DNA of 64,000 nt from contig CAWKOR010000002.1 in NCBI GenBank assembly GCA_963851325.1, forward strand, positions 248,001 to 312,000. The letters are read 5' to 3'. Source of the DNA: DATGKG01 sp963851325 (GTDB lineage Bacteria; Desulfobacterota; Binatia; Binatales; Binataceae). Positions 8,820 to 16,925 of the stretch are shown here, piece after piece; the first letter of the stretch is position 1, and each line of letters opens with the position of its first letter. The position numbers and the translations under genes are program-made. The notes beneath the pieces were generated by a model. That model was not told the DNA's origin. It did no database searches and was given only the letters and a program-made list of their open reading frames with translations.

Positions 8820-9368
8820 ATGCGACCGAAGAACCTGCTAACACTGCTTTCCGTTCTTATCCTGCTCGCGACCGTTACCGTGGCGCGCGCGCAGGACTCC
8901 AATGCCGCCAAGGCTCATGCCCTGGTCGATGCGGCGATCAAAATGACCGACAGCGAGAAGGCCGTCAAACTGCTATGGCAGGCCACCGATATCGACCCCA
9001 CCCTCGACGAGCCTTATGTCTATCTGGGGATGTACTACAACTCGAAGCAGGATTTCGAAGACCTCGCCAAGGTCTACCAGAAGCTGGTGAAGTATCAACC
9101 CAACTCGGTCAGTGGATGGCTCAATATCGGCGAGGCCTACATGGCCTTCGACCCGCCCAAGACCAAGGAAGCGCTGCCCAATTACCGCAAGGCCTATGAG
9201 CTGGATTCGCATTCCTCGATGGCCGCCCTACGGATGGGCGAGATTATGGAACAGGAAGGCGATCGCGAACAGGCGATTCGCTACCTGCATCAGGCAGCCG
9301 AGGATCACAGCAATCCCACCTTCGCGGATCGTGCACGCAAAATTCTCTCGCGAATGGGCGCCTCGTAG
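8820..9368 (+). CDS. Secreted TPR-repeat protein
   Basis: 182 residues from the ATG at 8820. The N-terminus is a clear signal peptide (basic RPK, a 15-residue hydrophobic core, cleavage after VARAQ). The mature part has four to five tetratricopeptide units, seen in DPTLDEPYVYLGMYYNSKQDFE, QPNSVSGWLNIGEAY and SHSSMAALRMGEIMEQEGDREQAIRYL. It is probably a periplasmic scaffold protein. An upstream ATG at 8763 would put 19 extra residues before the signal peptide, so the later start is preferred. Confidence 0.78.
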   Translation: MRPKNLLTLLSVLILLATVTVARAQDSNAAKAHALVDAAIKMTDSEKAVKLLWQATDIDPTLDEPYVYLGMYYNSKQDFEDLAKVYQKLVKYQPNSVSGWLNIGEAYMAFDPPKTKEALPNYRKAYELDSHSSMAALRMGEIMEQEGDREQAIRYLHQAAEDHSNPTFADRARKILSRMGAS

Positions 9369-9394
9369 GCAATGCGCTTCGGCCTCGCGCGGGC

Positions 9395-9775
9395 CTAGTC
9401 GCCGTGCGGGCGATGCTCGCGCTCCCGATCGCTTTCGACCGGAGGAGTGAACTCGCGGTCGAATTTCTGTTGCTGCTCGGGCGTGAGCAGCGCGCGAATC
9501 TGGTCGTGGGTCTGGAAGATTAGCTGCTGGTGCTGGCGGTGATATTCGCTGCGCAGCTGATCCATCTTGGATCGCGTATCGCGCACCAGGCTGTCGATCT
9601 GACGAAGCTGGTCAGGACTCAGTTTGAGCTCGTGGTCGAGCCGCTCCACGAAGCCATGCGCTCCGGGCAGGCGCAGCCATCGATGGCGGTACGCGCCGGT
9701 AGTCAGCGCAAATCCAATCAACACGCCGGCTAAAACCGCCAGCGCAATTCCGGTCCATTTCAGGCTATTGCCCAA
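9395..9775 (-). CDS. CpxP/Spy-like periplasmic stress protein
   Basis: 126 residues: an N-terminal membrane or signal helix (residues 6-25), then a highly charged all-helical domain with two LTxxQ-type motifs, LSPDQ and LTPEQ, characteristic of the CpxP/Spy/CnrX family. Members bind misfolded proteins or metals in the periplasm and adjust envelope stress signalling. The start overlaps the end of the anti-sigma gene by 11 nt, so it is the third gene of a translationally coupled operon with an ECF sigma factor. A metal-resistance role as in CnrX is possible; no clear His/Cys metal cluster is seen. Confidence 0.75.
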   Translation of the reverse strand: MGNSLKWTGIALAVLAGVLIGFALTTGAYRHRWLRLPGAHGFVERLDHELKLSPDQLRQIDSLVRDTRSKMDQLRSEYHRQHQQLIFQTHDQIRALLTPEQQQKFDREFTPPVESDREREHRPHGD

Positions 9776-10193
9776 AGTCGCTGTTGCTGTCCTGAACGTC
9801 CGCGCTGACCAGTTCCACGAACTGCGACGGCTGCTGGATGGCCTCGGTCAAGGTCTGGTTGGGCGCCTGCTCGGAGAAGTAGGCGGCTGACACACCGGTG
9901 ATGAACAAGCCAAGGACCGCCGCTATCGACAGCCATGTTGATGCGCGGCGCGGTTCCCGGTAGACCCGGCCCTCCCGCCGTGCCGAGGCAGGAATGCGAC
10001 GCGCGCCTGCTGCGGCGGTTGCGGCCGGCTCGGCATCGGAATGAAAGACCGGCGCGGTCAGCGCGAAAGTGCGGAACGCCGCATCGCATTTGGAGCATCC
10101 GGCCAGATGCTCGAGAAACGCAGCGCGCCGCTCGGGCGGGAGTTCCTTGCGCCAGAAGGATCGGAAATCCTGTCGTGCTTCAAAACAGTTCAT
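9765..10193 (-). CDS. Membrane anti-sigma factor with zinc-finger domain
   Basis: 142 residues from an ATG that overlaps the stop of the sigma gene (AAATGA), implying translational coupling. The N-terminal domain has the ZAS/HC2 pattern, with HLAGCSKC at about residues 28-35. One transmembrane helix follows (STWLSIAAVLGLFITGVSAAY, about residues 83-103) with a short periplasmic tail. This is the layout of anti-sigma factors that hold an ECF sigma factor at the membrane until a periplasmic signal releases it. The next gene encodes a CpxP-like protein, a likely sensor or modulator. Confidence 0.8.
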   Translation of the reverse strand: MNCFEARQDFRSFWRKELPPERRAAFLEHLAGCSKCDAAFRTFALTAPVFHSDAEPAATAAAGARRIPASARREGRVYREPRRASTWLSIAAVLGLFITGVSAAYFSEQAPNQTLTEAIQQPSQFVELVSADVQDSNSDFGQ

Positions 10194-10831
10194 TTCATTA
10201 CTCGTGCGCGCCCAGCATTCATCATACGCTCCGCCTGCTTGCGAAGAACCTGACGTGCGCGGAATGCGCGAATTTTCACCTTCGCCTCGCTCCACCCCAG
10301 CATCCCGGCAATCTCCGCCACTCCCAACTCCTCGCTATCCTTCAACACCAGCACCATCCGATCCTCGGGCTTCAACGAATCGAGCAACCGATGCGCCAGG
10401 TCATGCGAGGCGCGCCGCTCCTCTGCCTCGGCCACCAACTCCTCGGGCGTCGCGGTGCTGACCAGTTGCATCCAGCCCAGCTCCGGCTCGCTGAAATCGC
10501 CGACCAACTCCTCGGGGCGGCGTTTGCGACGGCGTAATTCGTCATAGCAAACATTCACCACGATGGCCCGCATCCATGCCCCAAACGGCATCTCCGCCCG
10601 ATAGGTCGCCAGCGCGGCGAACGCCTTCAGGAAAGCCTCCTGCGCCAAATCCCGCGCGATCTCCTGATCGGAGAAGAAGCGCTGGCACAACCGCTCGACG
10701 CGCTGGCGATGGCGCGCCGACAGCTCCGAAAATGCCTCGGTCTGCCCAGCCAGGACCTCCGCGATCAGTTCCTCATCGGGTCTGACGGCAGGACTCCATC
10801 CGATTCGTCGCGCCAAGGCAAGTCGTGCCAT
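10190..10831 (-). CDS. RpoE-like ECF sigma factor
   Basis: 213 residues. Region 2 spans about residues 28-100 (FSELSARHRQRVERLCQRFF, DLAQEAFLKAFAAL, FGAWMRAIVVNVCYDELRRRKRR). Region 4 spans about residues 150-205, with a helix-turn-helix in ELGVAEIAGMLGWSEAKVKIRAFRARQVLRK. The length fits ECF sigma factors that pair with membrane anti-sigma factors. It heads a three-gene operon with overlapping genes (sigma, anti-sigma, CpxP-like) and probably directs an envelope-stress regulon including itself. An ATG at 10831 is the first start in the frame. Confidence 0.9.
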   Translation of the reverse strand: MARLALARRIGWSPAVRPDEELIAEVLAGQTEAFSELSARHRQRVERLCQRFFSDQEIARDLAQEAFLKAFAALATYRAEMPFGAWMRAIVVNVCYDELRRRKRRPEELVGDFSEPELGWMQLVSTATPEELVAEAEERRASHDLAHRLLDSLKPEDRMVLVLKDSEELGVAEIAGMLGWSEAKVKIRAFRARQVLRKQAERMMNAGRARVMK

Positions 10832-10896
10832 AGGTACCTGATAATACGTCCAGGCCGACCCTGCGGTTACATAAAAAGTGTAGCAATTTGCTAGTC

Positions 10897-10988
10897 TTTT
10901 GAATCTTCCCTCGACTCCGCTACGCTCCGCCTCGGGAGCGGCTGCGCCGCGGCGCTTTCGCGCCCCCTTCGGGCCTCTCCTTCAGGTC
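10897..10988. repeat. 92-bp direct repeat, copy 1
   Basis: Identical over 92 bp to 11013-11104, with 24 bp between the copies. The unit is GC-rich and full of short inverted segments (TCGACTCCGCTACGCTCCGC, GCGCCGCGGCGC), so it can fold. Copy 2 includes the stop codon of the MocA-like gene, so this copy probably arose by duplicating that gene's 3' end. Confidence 0.9.
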
Positions 10989-11012
10989 CTGCGGCACGAT
11001 TCGAACCAGTCT

Positions 11013-11104
11013 TTTTGAATCTTCCCTCGACTCCGCTACGCTCCGCCTCGGGAGCGGCTGCGCCGCGGCGCTTTCGCGCCCCCTTCGGGCCTCTCCTTCA
11101 GGTC
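11013..11104. repeat. 92-bp direct repeat, copy 2
   Basis: Perfect match to 10897-10988. It overlaps the last two codons of the leftward MocA-like gene (stop at 11098-11100). The rest lies downstream of that gene on its coding strand, where it could act as a terminator or mRNA-stabilising structure. Confidence 0.9.
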
Positions 11105-11700
11105 TTGACTGGATATTCGAAGCCGGCCCGCGCCAAGTCCTCCGGCGTATCGAGGTCCAGCAGGATTCCCGGGTCATCCACATCAGTATAGACGATGCGC
11201 GAGGCATCCGCGTTGACCACCACTCGCGCGCCTTGGTCTTCCGGAGCGTCGAGGAGTTCCGTGAACAGCTTGCGGTCGAACAGCGCCGGATGCCCGCGAC
11301 GACCGCCATGACGCGCGATGACGATGGGTTTCCCGAATCGCCGGTACGCATCGACGACCGCGGCAAACGTTGCCGCCTTGACTGTCGGATGATCGGTCAG
11401 ATGAATCAGCGCCGCGGAGGCATCGGGAGGCAATGCACGGATTCCCGCCTTGATCGAAGTCAATTGGCCCCGAGCCCAGTCGGGGTTGTCGATCACTCGG
11501 ATGCGCGCGTCCCTCGGGATCGCGGGGCGGACGCGTTCGGCGTGCGCTCCAACCACAATGGTGAGCCGGGCGACAACCGTGAGCATCGCGTCGGCGAGAT
11601 GTGCGACGAAAGTTTCGTCGCCTACCTTGAGCAGTGGTTTAGGATAGCCCATCCGGCGCGATTCGCCGGCGGCCAGCAGGATCCCGTCGATATCAGCCAC
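11098..11700 (-). CDS. mocA: MocA/MobA-like nucleotidyltransferase (molybdenum cofactor)
   Basis: 200 residues. The N-terminal GILLAAGESRRMGYPKPLL motif is the nucleotide-binding signature of MobA-type NTP transferases, and HLTDHPTV at about residues 100-107 corresponds to the metal-binding D.P region. RGHPALFDRKLF is typical of MocA, the CTP:molybdopterin cytidylyltransferase that makes the MCD cofactor of xanthine-dehydrogenase-type enzymes. It follows the XdhC gene with an 8-nt gap, so the two form an operon for maturing a molybdenum hydroxylase. No such hydroxylase is in the window. Confidence 0.8.
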   Translation of the reverse strand: MADIDGILLAAGESRRMGYPKPLLKVGDETFVAHLADAMLTVVARLTIVVGAHAERVRPAIPRDARIRVIDNPDWARGQLTSIKAGIRALPPDASAALIHLTDHPTVKAATFAAVVDAYRRFGKPIVIARHGGRRGHPALFDRKLFTELLDAPEDQGARVVVNADASRIVYTDVDDPGILLDLDTPEDLARAGFEYPVKT

Positions 11701-11708
11701 GGTTCGCG

Positions 11709-12857
11709 TCAGGGGTTACGTTTTAGGCGTCCCGACTTCACGCCCATCGTGACCATGTCTCGCACGCCGGTGCGGCGCTCGCGGATAATCTCCGCGATGA
11801 TCGCGATGGCGATTTCCTCGGGTGTTTCGGCGCCGATATCGAGGCCCAGCGGCGCGTGCACATCCTCGACGCGCTCGCGCGCAATGCCCGTCTCGATAAG
11901 ACGATCCAGCGTCGTCTTGACGCGCCGTCGCGAGCCAATCATCCCCACGAATCCGCACGGCTGGCGCAGCGCGGCAGCCACCGCTTCTTCATCGTAGGCG
12001 TGACCGCGGGTGACCGAGACCAGGAAGCAATGCTTGTCCAGTCGCAGCGCATCGATCGCCTCCTGAAACGGCTTGACGATGATGGCGTTGGCGGTCGGGA
12101 AGCGCTCGCGATTGGCGAACTGATGACGGTCGTCGATTACCGTGACGTGAAAACCGAGCATCGAGCCCATCGAGGCCAGCGGCTGCGCGATGTGACCGGC
12201 GCCCACGATAATCAGCCGCTGCGCGCCGGCGATCGGATCGATGAAGATGCGCGGTGAGCCGTTGGGTTCGATACGGGTGGTGTGACGTAAACCGGTCTCG
12301 CCTACCTCGACGAGCCCCGCATGCGAATCGGCGGCGCGCTCCGCAACCTGTTCCAGCGCGAAAGCTTCGAGACCTACAGGCGCGAGTGCCGTGGTATCGC
12401 GTTGCGCCGGATCGATGACGGTGCGCGAGCCGACCTGGCTTCCGCGTGAGCCGGGATCAATAACGGTAAGCAGCGCGGCCGGACGGTTTTGCTCCGCGGC
12501 GTCGGCGAGCTGCTTCGCGAGCGGCAGATCAGACTCGGGCGCCCACCTGTCAATAAAGACGTCCATGATGCCGCCGCAGGTGCCGATTTCCTGCTGATCG
12601 AAGTCGCCGGTGAGGTCGACCTCCGCCAGGCGCGCCTCGGTGCGATCTTCAAGTAATACACGAGCTTTGCGGAAGACCTCAGCCTCGCCGCATCCGCCAC
12701 CGATGGTGCCGAACTGGCCGTCGTCGCGCACGATCATCTTGGCGCCCACTTCGCGGGGAGTGGACCCTCGCACATTGACTACGGTTGCGAGGACGAAAGG
12801 CTTGCCGGCTTCGAGGACACGAACGGCTTCGAACCAGATCTGATCGGGATTAGTCAT
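11709..12857 (-). CDS. xdhC: XdhC/CoxI-family maturation factor
   Basis: 382 residues. The N-terminal XdhC/CoxI domain is shown by ATVVNVRGSTPREVGAKMIV and TIGGGCGEAEV (about residues 24-60) and by EIGTCGGIMDVFID with its conserved cysteine. The C-terminal Rossmann-like domain starts at RLIIVGAGHIAQPLASMGSMLGF (about residue 205) and contains FVGMIGSRRRVKTTLDRL. XdhC proteins bind molybdenum cofactor, promote its sulfuration and insert it into xanthine-dehydrogenase-type enzymes. The adjacent MocA-like gene supports this. The target enzyme must lie elsewhere. Confidence 0.88.
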   Translation of the reverse strand: MTNPDQIWFEAVRVLEAGKPFVLATVVNVRGSTPREVGAKMIVRDDGQFGTIGGGCGEAEVFRKARVLLEDRTEARLAEVDLTGDFDQQEIGTCGGIMDVFIDRWAPESDLPLAKQLADAAEQNRPAALLTVIDPGSRGSQVGSRTVIDPAQRDTTALAPVGLEAFALEQVAERAADSHAGLVEVGETGLRHTTRIEPNGSPRIFIDPIAGAQRLIIVGAGHIAQPLASMGSMLGFHVTVIDDRHQFANRERFPTANAIIVKPFQEAIDALRLDKHCFLVSVTRGHAYDEEAVAAALRQPCGFVGMIGSRRRVKTTLDRLIETGIARERVEDVHAPLGLDIGAETPEEIAIAIIAEIIRERRTGVRDMVTMGVKSGRLKRNP

Positions 12858-12969
12858 TTATTTATCGGCGCTTTGTCGGTAATCGTTCGCATTCGAATGC
12901 GTGCCTTCCGGGTCCTTCGCGAGACGCTCAGGACGCCGCCCGGTGATGCCTCGCGGCGTTCAGTCTCCG

Positions 12970-13257
12970 TCAGATACCTAGATTGCGCAACAACGCCTTG
13001 GCCTTCAGGAAATCATTCTCCGCGCGTTCATACTCGCCATCCCTGAGCGCTTTCTCGGCTTCAGCGTCGACCGCCGTCGCGTCCGTGAGAGTTTTTACCT
13101 TGGACGCCTCGGTAAATCCCTGGTCGCGCGCATGCGCCATTTTGAGGGAAACCTCGCGCTCCAACTGAAGCAATTCCGGCGGCGGTTTGGCGCCCGCGGC
13201 AAGCGCGACGCTCGCCGGCACCAGGCACAGTATAGCAACAACGATGGTACGCATCAT
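12970..13257 (-). CDS. Small secreted helical protein of unknown function
   Basis: 95 residues. A signal peptide (MMRTIVVAILCLVPASVALA) is followed by a charged, all-helical mature part of about 75 residues rich in Ala, Glu and Lys. It resembles one or two TPR-like helical hairpins (AEKALRDGEYERAENDFLKAKALL). I do not recognise a family. It sits alone between XdhC and the sigma-54 activator gene. Codon use matches its neighbours and the signal peptide is convincing. Confidence 0.65.
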   Translation of the reverse strand: MMRTIVVAILCLVPASVALAAGAKPPPELLQLEREVSLKMAHARDQGFTEASKVKTLTDATAVDAEAEKALRDGEYERAENDFLKAKALLRNLGI

Positions 13258-13339
13258 CGCTCAAATTGTGGTTCAGCGCAGTTGGATTTTCCAGTGGAGC
13301 ACGGCTGGTCGCCAGCCCCGCTCATCGCCCGGCGAATCT

Positions 13340-14500
13340 CTAAATGGCGAGACCGCTCCGCAGGTCGCGCGGGCGGTTCGGATCGTCGAGCTCATAGCGC
13401 GCCAACATTCGATACAGCGTCGAACGCGAGACGCCGAGCAGATCGGCGGCGCGACGCCGATTACCGCCGCTCTGTTGCAGCGAGCGCAGCAAGGTCTTCT
13501 TAATGACGTCGTCCAGCAGCAGCGGCGATTTGTCCGGCAGTCCCCAATCCTGTGAGATCGAGAGCGGTTCAGATGACGGCGCGAGCAATCGGGCGACCGC
13601 GGGATCGCCAAACGGCGCAGGAGCGGGAAGCGGTTCGTCGGGATCAGTCGGGACATGCAGAATCTGCGCGGGCAGGTCGGAAACGGTAAGCCGGTCGAGA
13701 TCGGTCATCAGGACTGCGGTTTCGATCACGTGGGCGAGTTCGCGGATATTGCCCGGCCACGGGTATCGGCACATCGCATCGAGAGCCTCGCGTGCCACGC
13801 TCTTGACGTCCTTGCCGAACAGCTTGTTGTAGCGCTCGATGAAATGCGCGATGAAGCTGGGGATCGCCTCGCTCCGTTTGCGCAATGGCGGAATGATAAT
13901 GGCGGCTGAGCTGAGGCGATAATAGAGATCTTCGCGGAACGTTCCCGACTTCATCATCGCGCGCAGATCGCGATTGGTGGCGGCGATCAGCCTGAGGTCC
14001 ACCTTGTGGACGTGCGAGGAACCGACCGGCTGGATTTCGCGATTCTCCACCGCGCGCAGCAGCTTGGGCTGCAAATTCAGGGGCAGTTCACCGATCTCAT
14101 CGAGAAACAGCGTGCCACCATTGGCGGATCGGAAATAGCCGAGCGCATCTTCGCGCGCGTCGGTGTAGGCGCCCTTGACGTGACCGAAGAGCTGGGCCTC
14201 GGCCAGCGAAGCGACCAGATTGGAGCAATTGAAGATGACGAACGGGCCGCTCGGCACCGCTCCGAAGTTGTGCAATGCCCGCGCGACCAGGTCCTTGCCG
14301 GTACCCGACTCGCCTTCGATGAGCACCGTCTGGCGGTACGGGCTCAGCCTGGTGATGGTCTTGAGAACCTTGCGCAGTTCTTCCGATACCACCACCATAT
14401 CGCCGACATTCTCGGTGCGTTCGGAGAGCCTCTGTAACGGGAGCCACTCCTCGGAGTGACCATCAGAAGTGGTCTCGAAATTTGAGAAAGACTGTTCCAC
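13340..14500 (-). CDS. Stand-alone sigma-54 activator (AAA+ and Fis HTH), GAYTDA variant
   Basis: 386 residues from a GTG at 14500; an in-frame stop lies two codons upstream, so no earlier start exists. There is no receiver, GAF or PAS domain, only a leader of about 35 residues. The AAA+ domain has Walker A GESGTGKD (63-70), Walker B GGTLFLDEIGELP and the arginine-finger region YYRLSSAAIIIPPLRKR. The C-terminus has a Fis-type helix-turn-helix (GGNRRRAADLLGVSRSTLYRMLARY). The loop that contacts sigma-54, normally GAFTGA, reads GAYTDA (110-115). It is paralogous to 14707-15876 and 38219-39409. Without an input domain, activity may be set by expression level or a partner protein. Confidence 0.9.
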   Translation of the reverse strand: MEQSFSNFETTSDGHSEEWLPLQRLSERTENVGDMVVVSEELRKVLKTITRLSPYRQTVLIEGESGTGKDLVARALHNFGAVPSGPFVIFNCSNLVASLAEAQLFGHVKGAYTDAREDALGYFRSANGGTLFLDEIGELPLNLQPKLLRAVENREIQPVGSSHVHKVDLRLIAATNRDLRAMMKSGTFREDLYYRLSSAAIIIPPLRKRSEAIPSFIAHFIERYNKLFGKDVKSVAREALDAMCRYPWPGNIRELAHVIETAVLMTDLDRLTVSDLPAQILHVPTDPDEPLPAPAPFGDPAVARLLAPSSEPLSISQDWGLPDKSPLLLDDVIKKTLLRSLQQSGGNRRRAADLLGVSRSTLYRMLARYELDDPNRPRDLRSGLAI

Positions 14501-14706
14501 TTTTCATCCCTTCGAGTCTGACGTGTCGCAGAACCGGGACGGACCACAGGTTAAGTTCGGCGTGGGAATCTAGAGAGCAAGCAGTGCGCCACAATGGCGC
14601 GCCCAAGGTGAGACAGCAAAAGCATTTATCTCGCGATTGTGCCCGCAGCGTCCGCTGTCGGCGTGACGGCTTTATGACGACCCGACACTTTGTTGCCTGT
14701 GTCTCG

Positions 14707-15876
14707 CTACTGGCGGAACTCGGCGTGCCCGGTGGCGCTCGGTGGCTCCGCCGTTTCGCGACCGCCCTCCGGCTTGTCGCCCAATCCGTAGCGGGCGAGC
14801 ATCCGGTACAGCGTTGACCGTGACACACCCATCAGATCTGCCGCACGACGGCGATTGCCTTGGGTCTGTTCCAGCGCTTTGATGAGCGTCCTTTTGATTA
14901 CCTCATCGAGCAGGAACTGGTTAGCTTCGGAAGGATCGCCGGCATACATCCTGGACGGCGCTCCACTCATCTCCCGATCCACCTCGGGATCGCCGAACGG
15001 ATGCGGTTGCGGTAAGGACGTTTCGCGGTCGGACCGCATACACGATATCTGCGACGGGAAATCGCTTGTCGATAGGCGATCCGAATCGGTCATCAGGACC
15101 GCATTCTCGATCACGTGTGCGAGTTCGCGGATGTTGCCCGGCCACGGGTAATTACACAGTGCTGCCAGCGCCTCACGTGATATCTCGGAGACCTTCTTGC
15201 CGAAGAGTTGATCGTAGCGCTCAATGAAATGGGCGACGAAGCATGGGATCGCCACCTTGCGCTCGCGCAGGGGCGGAATTCGCAGTGCGACCGAGTTGAG
15301 GCGATAAAAAAGATCCTCGCGAAACTGTGACGCCTTCATCATCGCGCGCAAGTCGCGATTGGTCGCAGCCACCAATCGAATCGACACCTGGTAGATCTTG
15401 GTTGAACCGACCGGCTGGATTTCCTGGTTCTCGACCGCGCGCAGCAGCTTGGGTTGGAGGCTCAGCGGAAGCTCACCGATCTCATCGAGAAACAGCGTCC
15501 CGCCGTTGGCGGAACGAAAATAGCCGAGCGAATCCTCGCGGGCGTCGGTGAACGCGCCCTTGACGTGCCCAAAGAGCTGCGACTCAGCCAGGCTGTCGAC
15601 CAGATTGGAACAGTTGAACGTCACAAACGGACGGTCGGGGGCGGTTCCGAAGCTATGCAGCGCCCATGCGATCAGTTCCTTGCCGGTGCCCGACTCGCCT
15701 TCGATCAGTACGGTCTGCGTGTGGGGTCCGAGACGCTTGAGCGTGTTCACTATGGCGCGCATTTCGTCCGACCGCACCACCATTCCGCCGATGTGCTCGG
15801 TGCCTTCGGATAGCTTCTCGATCGAAATCCATTCGCAGCCAGGTTCTGTTAGAGCGTCATGTGCCAGGTCATCCAC
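14707..15876 (-). CDS. Stand-alone sigma-54 activator (AAA+ and Fis HTH), GAFTDA variant
   Basis: 389 residues from the GTG at 15876, chosen because GGGAGA lies 6 nt upstream; the frame is open to 15960 but that extension has no family similarity. The layout is the same as its neighbour: leader with WISIEKLSEGTEHIGGMVV, AAA+ domain with Walker A GESGTGKE (60-67), GAFTDA at 107-112 in place of GAFTGA, Walker B GGTLFLDEIGELP, and a C-terminal Fis helix-turn-helix (GNRRRAADLMGVSRSTLYRML). A 206-bp spacer separates it from the next activator, so each may have its own promoter. The pair looks like a local duplication. Confidence 0.9.
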   Translation of the reverse strand: MDDLAHDALTEPGCEWISIEKLSEGTEHIGGMVVRSDEMRAIVNTLKRLGPHTQTVLIEGESGTGKELIAWALHSFGTAPDRPFVTFNCSNLVDSLAESQLFGHVKGAFTDAREDSLGYFRSANGGTLFLDEIGELPLSLQPKLLRAVENQEIQPVGSTKIYQVSIRLVAATNRDLRAMMKASQFREDLFYRLNSVALRIPPLRERKVAIPCFVAHFIERYDQLFGKKVSEISREALAALCNYPWPGNIRELAHVIENAVLMTDSDRLSTSDFPSQISCMRSDRETSLPQPHPFGDPEVDREMSGAPSRMYAGDPSEANQFLLDEVIKRTLIKALEQTQGNRRRAADLMGVSRSTLYRMLARYGLGDKPEGGRETAEPPSATGHAEFRQ

Positions 15877-16046
15877 TGTGATTCTCCCTGCGGTGGGGAA
15901 ACACAGCCGACCGAGCGCACCTCGCACGTCACCGATTCCCCCCGCTGATACACACAGCAAATGGCGGGCCTACCGAGGCATTCGCGGCGGTACATCAAAT
16001 CCTTGGTTTTAATCGGATGCCGGAGCATCCAGCCATGCGCCGGTGC

Positions 16047-16073
16047 GAGCATGACTCTTTGTGAATCATGCTC
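16047..16073. promoter_or_regulatory. Inverted repeat upstream of the second sigma-54 activator
   Basis: GAGCATGA (16047-16054) and TCATGCTC (16066-16073) are exact inverted repeats around an 11-base spacer. The site is about 170 bp upstream of the activator start at 15876 and 55 bp beyond the end of the HAD gene. It could be an operator or a terminator of the HAD transcript; there is no T-run. Confidence 0.45.
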
Positions 16074-16127
16074 CATCGGATGGTTATCGCAACGGTGAAG
16101 GGGACTGTCTCACAATGAGGCGTCGGC

Positions 16128-16919
16128 TTAGAGAATCGTTTCGAGCAGATCCGGAAGGCCAACCAGATTGGGCAGTTCGGCATCGGGGACGGGGGACTGC
16201 TCGGATACCTTGATTCCCATTCTGTTCAGCCAGATGCTCTTGATGCCTACTGCGGCCGCGCCTGCGACGTCGCGCACGAGGCTGTCGCCGATCATAACCG
16301 CCGACGCCTCATCCACCCCGAGCCGATCGATCGCGAGGCGAAAGATCTCCGGCTTCGGTTTGCCGAAGCCCTCTTCGCCCGAGACCAGGATCGCATCGAA
16401 GTATCCAGCCAGACCCGAGCCGTCGATCTTCTCGCGCTGGATGTCGGAGGCGCCGTTGGTGATCATGCCGATTCTCACTCGCGAGCGCAGCGCATCCAGC
16501 ACGGCGCGCGACTCCGGAAAGACCACATGACGTTGTTTGCGATCGGCCAGAAAGAAGTCCGCCAGTTCGCGCGCCATCGCAGGATCGTCGATGCCCACAT
16601 CGGCGAGCGCGCGGGTCCATGCGTCGATGCGATAGCTCGGAATCCATTCGCGCAAAATGTTCAGGTTCGGTTCGTCGCCGGTGAACGCGCCCCACAGACC
16701 CTCGCGTGAGCTGATTCCGATATCGCGGCAGTACTGCACGGCGGGGCCGGCGCGCCACAATTCGATGGAGCGCGCGCGCAATGCCTTCAGCATACCGGCG
16801 ACGTCCACTCCGTGACGCAGACGCGCGATATCGCAGGCCGCCAGCGCCGAGGCATCGTTGGAGGCTTCTTCCAGGATGAGGGTCTCGTCGAGATCGAAGA
16901 GGACGGTTTCGACTTTCAC
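16128..16919 (-). CDS. HAD-superfamily hydrolase
   Basis: 263 residues with all four HAD motifs: FDLDETL (motif I, nucleophile Asp), MITNGA (motif II), the Lys in FGKPKPE (motif III) and VMIGDSLVRDVAGA (motif IV). A helical cap of about 110 residues sits between motifs I and II. The pattern VSGEEGFGKPKPEIF with ASAVMIGDS is typical of YjjG/HAD-IA phosphatases, which act on nucleotides or phosphorylated metabolites. The exact substrate is not predictable. Start is a GTG at 16919. It lies 6 nt beyond the peroxiredoxin gene on the same strand, so the two are probably cotranscribed. Confidence 0.87.
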   Translation of the reverse strand: MKVETVLFDLDETLILEEASNDASALAACDIARLRHGVDVAGMLKALRARSIELWRAGPAVQYCRDIGISSREGLWGAFTGDEPNLNILREWIPSYRIDAWTRALADVGIDDPAMARELADFFLADRKQRHVVFPESRAVLDALRSRVRIGMITNGASDIQREKIDGSGLAGYFDAILVSGEEGFGKPKPEIFRLAIDRLGVDEASAVMIGDSLVRDVAGAAAVGIKSIWLNRMGIKVSEQSPVPDAELPNLVGLPDLLETIL

Positions 16920-16925
16920 TTGCGT

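Noticed and set aside
10981..11012. GGTTCGAATC between the 92-bp repeats resembles a tRNA T-arm
   Set aside because: No matching stems, D arm or anticodon arm could be built around it.
14099..14120. TGGCACG-like sequence on the minus strand
   Set aside because: It is inside the first activator gene and lacks a GC doublet at the correct spacing.
15849..16076. 75-residue minus-strand frame upstream of the second sigma-54 activator
   Set aside because: It overlaps the activator start and an inverted repeat, has no family similarity and only a weak ribosome site. A leader peptide cannot be excluded.
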